From assembly GCA_045539425.1 (NCBI GenBank), contig JAZQFH010000006.1:1-34587 (forward strand): 34,587 bases of DNA, in the 5' to 3' direction. Shown in pieces: positions 15,616-22,538 of this stretch. Made by a program: the position numbers and the translations under genes. The notes beneath the pieces are model-generated. The model was not told the DNA's origin and searched no databases. It worked only from the letters and a program-made list of their open reading frames with translations. The stretch's first letter is position 1. The number at the start of each line of letters is the position of its first letter. Origin of the DNA: RUG14871 sp045539425. GTDB taxonomy: Bacteria; Bacillota_I; Bacilli_A; Erysipelotrichales; Erysipelotrichaceae.

Positions 15616-17814
15616 ATGGCAAAGTACGAAGCATACAGTTTTGAAGATCTCATGAATGAAGTGAGGTCCTATCTCAAGAATGAAAGCAATATCGCTTTGA
15701 TTGAAAAAGCGTATCTTTATGCTGCGGAAAAACATAAGAATCAGATGCGCAAGAGCGGGGAACCGTACATCAACCATCCGGTTCAGGTTGCCTACTATCT
15801 GGCAAAACTGCGCGTCGGACCTTCCACGGTTGCGGCCGGGCTTCTGCATGATGTCTTAGAGGACTGCAATGTTTCCGATGAGGAATTCAAGGAACAGTTC
15901 GGGGAAGAGATATTGCATCTGGTGGATGGCGTTACCAAGATTGGCAATATCACTTTCAAGGATGAAAAGGAATATCAGGCGGCCAATCACCGCAAGATTC
16001 TGATTGCGATGGCAAGCGACATCCGGGTCATTCTGATCAAGCTCTGCGACCGTCTGCACAATATGCGGACGCTGCAGTTCCAGTCTCCGGAAAAACAGAA
16101 GAAGATCGCCAAGGAAACGCTGGAAGTCTATGCGCCGATTGCTCACCGTCTCGGTATCGGGGAGATCAAAAATGAGCTGGAGGACATCTCCTTCATGTAT
16201 CTGAACCCGGAAAAATACCATGAGATCGCGGGACTTGTGGAAAACAAGAAAACGGAGCGTGACGAGCAGGTGCGTCAGATGATCATCTCCATTGATGAAT
16301 TATTGGCGGACAAGCACATCAACTTCCGTATTTTCGGCCGCTCCAAACATCTTTATTCCATCTACAATAAGATGGTGAAGAAAAACAAGCGCTTCGATGA
16401 GATCCTGGACCTTCTGGCAATCCGTATCGTTACGGAAAACTCACTGGACTGCTATGAGATCCTGGGCTATATCCACGCGAAATACACGCCGATTCCGGGC
16501 AGGCTGAAAGACTACATTGCCATGCCGAAATTCAACATGTACCAGTCGCTGCACACTTCCGTCATCAACTCCAGAGGTACCATCTTCGAAATTCAGATCC
16601 GTACCGAAGAGATGGATGAAGTGGCGGAGCGGGGCGTTGCGGCTCACTGGCGCTATAAAGAGGGGAAATACAATTCCCACGAAGAACAGAAACAGATCGA
16701 AGAGCGTCTGTCGCTCTTCCGTGATATTATCTCCATCAAGGACGATGAGGATCTGGATGACCAGGTCTTCATGGAGACGCTGCAGAAGGATTTCTTTGAC
16801 ACCAACGTCTACGTCATGTCCCCGAAAGGCAGAGTCATTGACCTGCCGCAGGGTGCAACTCCGATCGACTTTGCCTACCGCATCCATACGGAGGTCGGCA
16901 ATAACACCATCGGTGCCACGGTCAACGGCATTCTGGTTCCTTTGAACACGGTCTTAAAGACCGGGGACGTCGTCAATCTCAGAACTTCCAAGCAGAGCGC
17001 TGGACCTTCGGAAGACTGGCTGAAGTTTGTCAAGACGACTCATGCCCGCAATAAGATCAAAAACTTCCTGCAGAAGCGGGAGATGGAGAGCCGTGCCCCG
17101 ATCATTGAGCGCGGGGAGCAGATGTTAAAAGATGAGCTTGAGAAGCGCGAGATGGATCTGGAATGGATGCAGCAGAAGAAACTGCAGGAGATCTATTCCC
17201 AGTACAATCTGAAAGACTATAACGACTTCATGTATGCCGTCGGCAACAAGGCCATCTCCGTGACGAACATCATGGATAAGATCAACAAGCGGACGCATGC
17301 CGCACCGCTTCCGGGCACCACTTCCAACACGGTTTTCGTGCGGGAGGAGAAGCAGAAGAAATATACCAGCAAGCTGGGCATTCGCGTCGCCGGCATCGAC
17401 TCGATCAAGATCGCCTTGGCGGGATGCTGCTCACCGGTTCCGGGAGATGACATCATCGGCTTCATCACCAAGGGACAGGGCGTCAAGGTTCACCGGAGAG
17501 ACTGCCCGAACATCAAGAACGAAGGCAACCGCATCATCGATGTCGAATGGGATACGGATACCGCGGAAACCAAATACGAAGTCACCCTTTACATTGAGGC
17601 GACGGACCGCACGTTCCTTATTACCGATATCGTCACGGTTCTCTCCCAGTCCAAGGCGCAGCTGAATGCCATCAATTCCTCTGTCAAAGAGGATAAGGTC
17701 AACACCGTTACGACGATCAAAATCGTCGTGGAGAACAGCGAGCATCTGCGCAATGTCATCGCCAATCTGCGCAAGGTGCAGAGCGTGACAAAGGTGGAAC
17801 GCAAAATTGTTTAG
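15616..17814 (+). CDS. rel: bifunctional (p)ppGpp synthetase/hydrolase Rel
   Basis: A 732-residue stringent-response enzyme. The HD hydrolase domain (about 25-185) has H54, HDVLED at 78-83 and LCDRLHNM (143-150), which suggests an active hydrolase. The synthetase domain (about 235-350) carries FGRSKHLYSIYNKM and GRLKDYIAMPK. TGS follows at about 395-457. A zinc-finger/RIS region has GCCSPVPGD and HRRDC. ACT ends the protein (about 655-730). The family consensus GRPKHIYSIY reads GRSKHLYSIY here. It senses uncharged tRNA on ribosomes and makes (p)ppGpp from ATP and GTP/GDP. AGGCGG precedes the ATG. Confidence 0.96.
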   Translation: MAKYEAYSFEDLMNEVRSYLKNESNIALIEKAYLYAAEKHKNQMRKSGEPYINHPVQVAYYLAKLRVGPSTVAAGLLHDVLEDCNVSDEEFKEQFGEEILHLVDGVTKIGNITFKDEKEYQAANHRKILIAMASDIRVILIKLCDRLHNMRTLQFQSPEKQKKIAKETLEVYAPIAHRLGIGEIKNELEDISFMYLNPEKYHEIAGLVENKKTERDEQVRQMIISIDELLADKHINFRIFGRSKHLYSIYNKMVKKNKRFDEILDLLAIRIVTENSLDCYEILGYIHAKYTPIPGRLKDYIAMPKFNMYQSLHTSVINSRGTIFEIQIRTEEMDEVAERGVAAHWRYKEGKYNSHEEQKQIEERLSLFRDIISIKDDEDLDDQVFMETLQKDFFDTNVYVMSPKGRVIDLPQGATPIDFAYRIHTEVGNNTIGATVNGILVPLNTVLKTGDVVNLRTSKQSAGPSEDWLKFVKTTHARNKIKNFLQKREMESRAPIIERGEQMLKDELEKREMDLEWMQQKKLQEIYSQYNLKDYNDFMYAVGNKAISVTNIMDKINKRTHAAPLPGTTSNTVFVREEKQKKYTSKLGIRVAGIDSIKIALAGCCSPVPGDDIIGFITKGQGVKVHRRDCPNIKNEGNRIIDVEWDTDTAETKYEVTLYIEATDRTFLITDIVTVLSQSKAQLNAINSSVKEDKVNTVTTIKIVVENSEHLRNVIANLRKVQSVTKVERKIV

Positions 17815-18106
17815 AAAAGCAGTTTTGATGCTCTGCCTGCTGGCTATGTTATGCGGCTGTGCACCAAAGGAAAGCGTTACGCTGATCATCTACTGTGACA
17901 AGGAGAGTCATGAGAGTGAGATGAAGGAAGTGCTGCGTGAGAAGCATCTTGAAATCCTCTATGATTACGCGAATTTCTCCGCCTATGCCGTAAAAAGCGA
18001 AGAGATGAGCGAGAGGGAGTGCGCTGAGCTGATCGAATATCTCCGTTCACTCAATTACGTCTACAATGTTGAAAAAGATCAGATCATGCAGCTGGATGAA
18101 GAATAA
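17807..18106 (+). CDS. small lipoprotein of unknown function, TTG start
   Basis: A 99-residue protein with a short signal peptide and a lipobox ending at C18 (LCGC). The mature part is about 82 residues, acidic, with no recognised domain. The start is TTG at 17807, overlapping the rel stop by eight bases. AAGGTGG (17791-17797) lies nine bases before it and the frame supplies the basic residues the signal peptide needs; the next ATG (17828) would remove them. Cotranscription with rel is likely. Confidence 0.65.
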   Translation: MFRKAVLMLCLLAMLCGCAPKESVTLIIYCDKESHESEMKEVLREKHLEILYDYANFSAYAVKSEEMSERECAELIEYLRSLNYVYNVEKDQIMQLDEE

Positions 18107-18112
18107 AAAAGA

Positions 18113-18146
18113 AGGAGTTCTGAGAAAGGTCTCAGGACTCCTTTTG
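18113..18146 (+). terminator. bidirectional terminator between convergent genes
   Basis: AGGAGTTCTGAG (18113-18124) pairs with CTCAGGACTCCT (18131-18142) with one G-U. T follows on the + strand, and the A run at 18105-18110 gives a T run on the - strand. The stop codon of the convergent gene (18132-18134) lies inside the stem. Confidence 0.85.
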
Positions 18147-18491
18147 ATCTTCGTAGAGAAGGGGAATCACTCTCTTATTGAGTAGGAGGTACTCATAAGA
18201 GTAGGAGTCATCCGCTCCTTTTACGGAGAAGTAGATTCTGGCTTTCGGAAGCTTTCCGCTCAGCATGATGCAATAGCGCATCATGCGGCTGAAGTCTTTC
18301 TCCTTCATAAAGACTTCCAGCAAGCCGCTGTACTTGCGGATCTCTTTTACCGTGACAGGAATGACTTCCTGTTTTTCACGGTTGCTTAAGCCGAGGCAGC
18401 CGCTGTTGCGCTTTGAGATGTCTTCCATGGTGGAAAGCCAGGGGAGGACTTTTTTATTCGGGATATTCTTGATTTCAATGGATGCTAACAT
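18132..18491 (-). CDS. hypothetical protein, 119 residues
   Basis: No family recognised. A small soluble protein without signal peptide or membrane segment. It begins MLASIEIKNIPNKK, has basic central stretches, and ends acidic. The start at 18491 is chosen because an AAGGAGA ribosome site lies about six bases upstream on the - strand; the frame could extend to 18530 but without a site. It converges on the rel-lipoprotein unit and diverges from the methionine importer leader, so it has its own promoter at 18593-18621. Confidence 0.72.
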   Translation of the reverse strand: MLASIEIKNIPNKKVLPWLSTMEDISKRNSGCLGLSNREKQEVIPVTVKEIRKYSGLLEVFMKEKDFSRMMRYCIMLSGKLPKARIYFSVKGADDSYSYEYLLLNKRVIPLLYEDQKES

Positions 18492-18592
18492 AATTTCTCC
18501 TTTCTCCGCAAAAAAAGCGGAACATTCCATTCGAGAGGGCAGACTCCACCCATCTATTCCTGTCGTTTCCGCTTACTTTTCTTTCTGCCCTT

Positions 18593-18621
18593 ATTATATG
18601 AGGTAAAAATACTCCTGGAAA
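18593..18621 (-). promoter_or_regulatory. promoter of the convergent hypothetical gene
   Basis: On the - strand TTTCCA (18616-18621), 17 bases, TATAAT (18593-18598). An 8-bp inverted repeat (18536-18543 with 18584-18591) lies just downstream, around the expected start site. Confidence 0.65.
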
Positions 18622-18701
18622 TAAACCGGAAGTTTAAAACGGCTCTTCCGAGGCTTTGAAAATATTTTCAGAAACTTTTCTGCAATTCTTACGAAAAGAG
18701 G

Positions 18702-18731
18702 TTGACAATCAAAAAAACGCGATGATAGAAT
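18702..18731 (+). promoter_or_regulatory. promoter of the methionine importer operon
   Basis: TTGACA (18702-18707), 18 bases, TAGAAT (18726-18731) with an extended -10 TGA. Transcription should start near 18738, a few bases before the ribosome site of the Met-rich leader peptide. Confidence 0.85.
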
Positions 18732-18754
18732 TGAGGCATCGAAGGGGGATCCTT

Positions 18755-18838
18755 ATGAAGGCTCACAGCAGAATGATGGACATGATGATGTGCATGATGA
18801 TGGCCAAGACCGTCCGTTTTACTGCGAGTTGGAAATAG
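18755..18838 (+). CDS. Met-rich leader peptide of metQNI
   Basis: A 27-residue reading frame with an excellent ribosome site (AAGGGGG, 18742-18748, six bases before the ATG). Residues 7-16 read MMDMMMCMMM, so 8 of 10 codons in a row are ATG (18773-18802), nine Met in all. It begins about 17 bases after the predicted start site and ends in TAG at 18836-18838. Its last codons (Ser-Trp-Lys-stop) form one arm of an antiterminator. The gene order promoter, Met run, terminator, Met importer is that of a transcription-attenuation leader. Too short and biased to be an ordinary protein; a metal-binding micropeptide is the less likely alternative. Confidence 0.85.
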   Translation: MKAHSRMMDMMMCMMMAKTVRFTASWK

Positions 18839-18890
18839 CGATTTCTCAGAATTGAAATTCTGCAGGAGGTTTCCAACCTCCTGCTTTTTT
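18828..18890 (+). promoter_or_regulatory. attenuator: antiterminator and intrinsic terminator before metQ
   Basis: The terminator is GCAGGAGGTT (18862-18871), loop TCC, AACCTCCTGC (18875-18884), then six T (18885-18890). The alternative helix pairs GTTGGAAA (18828-18835) with TTTCCAAC (18870-18877). It uses the end of the 5' arm, the loop and the start of the 3' arm, so the two cannot coexist. A small hairpin CAGAATT/AATTCTG (18847-18862) lies between. A ribosome at the leader stop codon would cover 18828-18836 and favour termination; one stalled on the Met codons would leave it free. Confidence 0.8.
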
Positions 18891-18909
18891 GTGAGAGGAG
18901 AAGAAAAAT

Positions 18910-19749
18910 ATGAAAAAGTTCACAAAAATTATCCTGGCATTCACACTGTTACTCACACTCTTCGGCTGCTCCAATAACAGCTCCCCGTCTGCCGACAAGA
19001 CAATCAAGGTCGGTGCAACGCTGGTTCCGCATGCCGAAATCTTAAAGGGAATCGTTGCCGACAAACTGAAAGATGCCGGTTATACGCTGGAAGTCGTGGA
19101 ATTCAATGACTATGTCACACCGAACACGGCACTGGAAGAGGGCGAACTCGATGCCAACTATTTCCAGACATTAGGCTATATGGAAGATCAGAATACCACG
19201 GGCGGTCTGCATCTGGTTGCGGTTGCCGGTGTTCATATTGAACCGATGGGAATCTACTCCACAAAACATGCAAGCATTTCCGAACTGGCGGATGGCGCCA
19301 CGATCGGTGTTCCGAATGATACGGACAACTACTACCGCGCACTGGATCTTCTGGTTGCGGAAGGCTTATTAAACGGAACGGACAATGAAACTGTCCTGAA
19401 CGGCTCCAAGGAACTCAACCCGCACGGATATGTGATCACTCCGATTGAAGCGGCCGGTCTGCCGAGAGCACTGAGCGATCTGGATTTTGCGGTCATCAAC
19501 GGCAACTACGCGCTGGAAGCCAAACTACCGGAAACTACACCGGCTCTCTTAATTGAGACATTCGATGCGCAGTCTTCCGTCAGAAGAACGAACTACCTCG
19601 TTGTCAAGCAGGGCAATGAGAATGCGGAAAAGATTCAGGCTCTGGTGGATGCAATCGTTTCCCCGGAAGTGGAAAAATACATTCAGGATACTTACAAAGG
19701 TTCCGTTATCCCGTCCTTTGTTGACGCAAACGGCAAACCATTGAACTGA
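18910..19749 (+). CDS. metQ: methionine ABC transporter substrate-binding lipoprotein MetQ
   Basis: A 279-residue NlpA/MetQ-family lipoprotein. The signal peptide ends in a lipobox at LFGC (C20). The mature protein begins with IKVGATLVPHAEIL, typical of the family, and has the YVTPNTALEEGELDANYFQ segment that lines the ligand cleft. It captures methionine outside the membrane and delivers it to MetNI. GAGAGGAG (18893-18900) is the ribosome site, placed just after the attenuator. It is the first structural gene of the operon. Confidence 0.92.
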   Translation: MKKFTKIILAFTLLLTLFGCSNNSSPSADKTIKVGATLVPHAEILKGIVADKLKDAGYTLEVVEFNDYVTPNTALEEGELDANYFQTLGYMEDQNTTGGLHLVAVAGVHIEPMGIYSTKHASISELADGATIGVPNDTDNYYRALDLLVAEGLLNGTDNETVLNGSKELNPHGYVITPIEAAGLPRALSDLDFAVINGNYALEAKLPETTPALLIETFDAQSSVRRTNYLVVKQGNENAEKIQALVDAIVSPEVEKYIQDTYKGSVIPSFVDANGKPLN

Positions 19750-19756
19750 TCTGTGC

Positions 19757-19785
19757 TATAATCATGAGGTGTGTCTTTACACACC
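19757..19785 (+). other. metQ-metN intercistronic hairpin with -10-like box
   Basis: GGTGTGT (19768-19774) pairs with ACACACC (19779-19785) around CTTT. No T run follows, so it is not a typical terminator. An extended -10 TGC-TATAAT (19757-19762) lies just before it, with TTGACG (19731-19736) at a too-long 20-base spacing. The hairpin could stabilise the metQ message or set expression ratios. Confidence 0.45.
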
Positions 19786-19806
19786 GGAAAAAAGAGGAAG
19801 ATTCGG

Positions 19807-20772
19807 ATGATTGAATTACAACATGTGAAAAAGAACTTCGGGTCCCTAGAGGTCCTTAAGGATATCTCCATTTCCATTAACGAAGGGGAGATCTACGGGA
19901 TTATCGGGCAGAGCGGAGCCGGGAAGTCGACATTATTACGCTGCATCAACGGGCTGGAATCCTATCAGGAAGGCAGGATTCTCGTGGATGGTGTTTTAGT
20001 TGACTCCAAAGACCGCAAGGCGCTGCGCAATCTGCAGCGCAATATGGGCATGATCTTCCAGAACTTCAATCTTCTGGAACGGCTGAATGTCTATGAAAAC
20101 GTGGCACTGCCGATGAAGTTCTGGGGCATCAAGACGAACACGAAGGAAGCGGAAGAGAAAATCAATCATCTGTTAGATCTGGTCGGCTTAAGCGATAAGA
20201 AAAACGCCCGCCCGGCGGAACTCTCCGGCGGACAGAAACAGCGTGTCGCCATCGCCAGAGCACTCGTGCTGGATCCCAAGATTCTCTTATGCGATGAAGC
20301 GACAAGCGCACTGGATCCGGCGATTACGCGTGAGATCCTTTCCCTGCTTCAGAATATCAATGAAAGCATGGGCATAACGATTCTGGTCGTGACGCATCAG
20401 ATGGAGGTCGTCAAGCAGATCTGCCAGCGCGTCTCTTTCCTAAAAGACGGGAAGGTACTGGCGGAAGGAAAGCCGGAAGATCTCTTCATCCGTCCGATCA
20501 AGGAGGTCAAGGCCTTCTTACAGGAAGAGAGCGAGATGCTGCCGGACACCGGCGTCAATATCCAGCTCTTCTTTACGGACAAGAGCTCCGACCCGGTCAT
20601 CACCCTGATGGCACGGGAGCTCAATATCGATTTCTCCATCTGCTGGGGAAAACTGGAGGATTTCCGCTCCAATGTCTACGGCTCTTTAGTCATCAATGTC
20701 TCGGAGAAGGACAAGGAAGCGGTCTTAAATTACCTGTATCAGGAAAATGTTGCATGGGAGGTGCTGGAGTAG
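19807..20772 (+). CDS. metN: methionine ABC transporter ATP-binding protein MetN
   Basis: A 321-residue ABC ATPase. Walker A is GQSGAGKST (34-42), the Q-loop is FQNFNLLE, the signature is LSGGQKQR and Walker B is ILLCDEATSALD. The C-terminal part (about 245-320) is a NIL domain, which in E. coli MetN binds methionine and inhibits transport when the cytoplasm is full. This supports methionine as the substrate. The ATG at 19807 is chosen for AGAGGAAG upstream; the frame stays open to 19771 without a site. metI follows after one base. Confidence 0.94.
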   Translation: MIELQHVKKNFGSLEVLKDISISINEGEIYGIIGQSGAGKSTLLRCINGLESYQEGRILVDGVLVDSKDRKALRNLQRNMGMIFQNFNLLERLNVYENVALPMKFWGIKTNTKEAEEKINHLLDLVGLSDKKNARPAELSGGQKQRVAIARALVLDPKILLCDEATSALDPAITREILSLLQNINESMGITILVVTHQMEVVKQICQRVSFLKDGKVLAEGKPEDLFIRPIKEVKAFLQEESEMLPDTGVNIQLFFTDKSSDPVITLMARELNIDFSICWGKLEDFRSNVYGSLVINVSEKDKEAVLNYLYQENVAWEVLE

Positions 20773-20773
20773 T

Positions 20774-21409
20774 ATGTTTGAAGTCATTCTGAAAGCCAGC
20801 CAGCAGACCCTCTATATGGTCTTCTTCTCAACGCTGTTTTCCGTGATTCTCGGCTTTCTGCCGGCCATCGTGCTGACGCTGACGGCACCGGACGGATTAA
20901 AACCGAACAAACCGGTCTATGAAGTATTGAGTTTTCTGGTGAACGTGTTCCGTTCGTTCCCGTTTGTCATTCTGATGGTCATCGTCATTCCGCTCACAAG
21001 GGCAATTGCCGGTACTTCCATTGGTACCAAGGCAGCCATTGTCCCGCTGACGGTCTGTGCGATTCCGTTTGTGGCACGCGTCTTTGAAACAAGTTTACGG
21101 GAGACGAATCCCGGCGTGATTGAAGCGGCCCGCAGTTTCGGCGCTTCCGATCTGCAGATCCTCTTTCGGGTCTACTTCAAGGAAAGCGTTCCGCGCTTAT
21201 TAAACGGAGTCATCCTTCTGATCATCAACCTGCTCGGCTATTCCGCCATGGCGGGAACGCTGGGCGGCGGCGGCATCGGCGATATCGCCATCCGCTACGG
21301 TTACCAGAAGTATTCCACTCCGTATCTGGTGGTCTGCTCCGTTGTACTGATCCTCTTCGTTCAGCTGGTGCAGTCCGTCGGAAACTATATCTATAAGAAA
21401 ATCTCCTAG
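20774..21409 (+). CDS. metI: methionine ABC transporter permease MetI
   Basis: A 211-residue permease with five hydrophobic segments and the EAA loop EAARSFGASDLQILFRVYFKE, which couples to MetN. The GTLGGGGIGDIAIRYGYQ ending is typical of MetI. The start at 20774 lies one base after the metN stop, with GGAGG (20758-20762) within metN. The upstream open frame (to 20747) overlaps metN and is unlikely. The operon ends at the terminator beginning within its stop codon. Confidence 0.94.
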   Translation: MFEVILKASQQTLYMVFFSTLFSVILGFLPAIVLTLTAPDGLKPNKPVYEVLSFLVNVFRSFPFVILMVIVIPLTRAIAGTSIGTKAAIVPLTVCAIPFVARVFETSLRETNPGVIEAARSFGASDLQILFRVYFKESVPRLLNGVILLIINLLGYSAMAGTLGGGGIGDIAIRYGYQKYSTPYLVVCSVVLILFVQLVQSVGNYIYKKIS

Positions 21410-21434
21410 GTATCAGAATTCTGATACCTTTTTC
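21408..21434 (+). terminator. terminator of metQNI
   Basis: AGGTATCAG (21408-21416) pairs with CTGATACCT (21421-21429) around AATT, followed by T. The 22-base element is a perfect palindrome. Confidence 0.92.
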
Positions 21435-21465
21435 TGTTGTATAATGGTCTCTGAGGTGAGGCAGT

Positions 21466-22251
21466 ATGTCATTGAGTGAAAAGGAAAAGAACATCATCCG
21501 TTTCTATGAAGGCGATGTCAGCGGGGAGGATCCGTTCTGGGGTGATCCGAAAGCCTATCTGACCATCAACTCCATGTTTTTTGAAGGGGTGGAAAATGAA
21601 CTTGCCAGAACCGATGAACACAAGAAGCTGAATCCGCATTTCCTGGAAGATGATGTGCGTTTTCTGGATGTGATCAAAACGCTTTATGAAAGCGGCTATC
21701 ACGCAAAGAGCTCCGAAAAAAGAGTGCTCTATCGCGTGGAGCGCTATCAGGATTATCTGCGCATGAAGGAAAAGGGGACAACCTGCTCCTTTACCTCCAC
21801 CTCCACCAGCGGCTTTCTGAACGCCTACAGTGACAAGCGCGGTCTGGCGTTATTGGAATTCGAACTGGAAGAAGGGATTCCTTCGATTGATATGGCAAAG
21901 GCGCTGGACCACTATGCGAAAGAGGAAGAGAGCGAAGTGCTGCTCTTGCCGTTTACCGCTCTGGAGATTGAGGAGTGCGAAATGGATCCATCACTGTCTT
22001 CCATTACGGATATGGACGGGAACCCTGCCAGGGTGTTTGCGAGAATCCGCGTAAAAGGCATCGCTCAGTTAGATGATGAGCCCATTCAAAAGAAGCCGTT
22101 TGAGCGCGAAGAAGCCATGAAATTCTACCCGTTTTTAAATGTGCATCATAAGCCGACACTGGAAAGCTATGAGCAGTATCTGAAGTGGAAGGAGCAATTC
22201 CGCGCCATGATTATCCATGCGATTTCCGAAATTCAGAAGGAGAATCGCTGA
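21466..22251 (+). CDS. probable mono-ADP-ribosyltransferase (R-STS-ExE type), intracellular
   Basis: A 261-residue protein without signal peptide or membrane segment. It shows the three ADP-ribosyltransferase motifs in order: R90 in VLYRVERY, S111-T-S in SFTSTSTS, and E155-S-E157 in EEESEVLLLP. This is the arrangement of arginine-directed transferases and bacterial ART toxins, with the usual spacing. The N-terminal 80 residues and C-terminal 90 match nothing I recognise. It has a good ribosome site (GAGGTGAGG) and a TATAAT at 21440-21445 with a poor -35. No immunity or antitoxin gene lies beside it. Target unknown; catalytic activity is inferred from motifs only. Confidence 0.7.
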   Translation: MSLSEKEKNIIRFYEGDVSGEDPFWGDPKAYLTINSMFFEGVENELARTDEHKKLNPHFLEDDVRFLDVIKTLYESGYHAKSSEKRVLYRVERYQDYLRMKEKGTTCSFTSTSTSGFLNAYSDKRGLALLEFELEEGIPSIDMAKALDHYAKEEESEVLLLPFTALEIEECEMDPSLSSITDMDGNPARVFARIRVKGIAQLDDEPIQKKPFEREEAMKFYPFLNVHHKPTLESYEQYLKWKEQFRAMIIHAISEIQKENR

Positions 22252-22274
22252 GCGTAAAATCCGCCATTTTCGGC

Positions 22275-22303
22275 TTGCACTTTCCTGCTTTGAGTTGTAG
22301 AAT
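22275..22303 (+). promoter_or_regulatory. promoter of hisS-aspS
   Basis: TTGCAC (22275-22280), 17 bases, TAGAAT (22298-22303). Start expected near 22310, exactly where T-box Stem I begins. Confidence 0.75.
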
Positions 22304-22310
22304 ATTATAA

Positions 22311-22520
22311 GATTCAGTGAAGAAGAGGTTTTCTCTCAGATCTCAAAAAGCGAGAAGCGTGTGGTGAAAGGCTTCAGGGAAGAAAGAAGATTGACACTTC
22401 GGAGAATCGTTTCTGAACTCACAGTAGGAAATGACGTTGGCGACGTTACCGCATTAAGAGCACAAACCGTGAATTAAGGTGGTACCGCGCAAATGCGTCC
22501 TTAAAGGACGTTTTTTATTT
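22311..22520 (+). ncRNA. T-box leader of hisS-aspS (overlapping GAC/CAC specifier)
   Basis: The T-box core AAGGTGGTACCGCG lies at 22476-22489. The terminator is GCGTCC (22495-22500) with GGACGT (22506-22511) and a T run. Stem I is closed by GATTC (22311-22315) and GAATC (22404-22408). The specifier position reads GACAC (22393-22397): GAC for Asp, then CAC for His, sharing one C. Aligned with the asnS leader (AAC-A-CTTT), the register favours GAC (GAC-A-CTTC), although both codons match the two genes that follow. Confidence 0.9.
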
Positions 22521-22538
22521 TTACAGGGAGGAACACTT

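Noticed and set aside
18656..18754. Longer form of the Met-rich frame beginning at 18656
   Set aside because: It would include the promoter itself (18702-18731) and has no ribosome site; the 18755 start has an ideal one.
18702..18900. S-box (SAM) or T-box riboswitch before metQ
   Set aside because: No T-box core GGTGGTACCGCG and no S-box consensus stems were found; the leader is only about 150 bases and is mostly occupied by the reading frame and the terminator.
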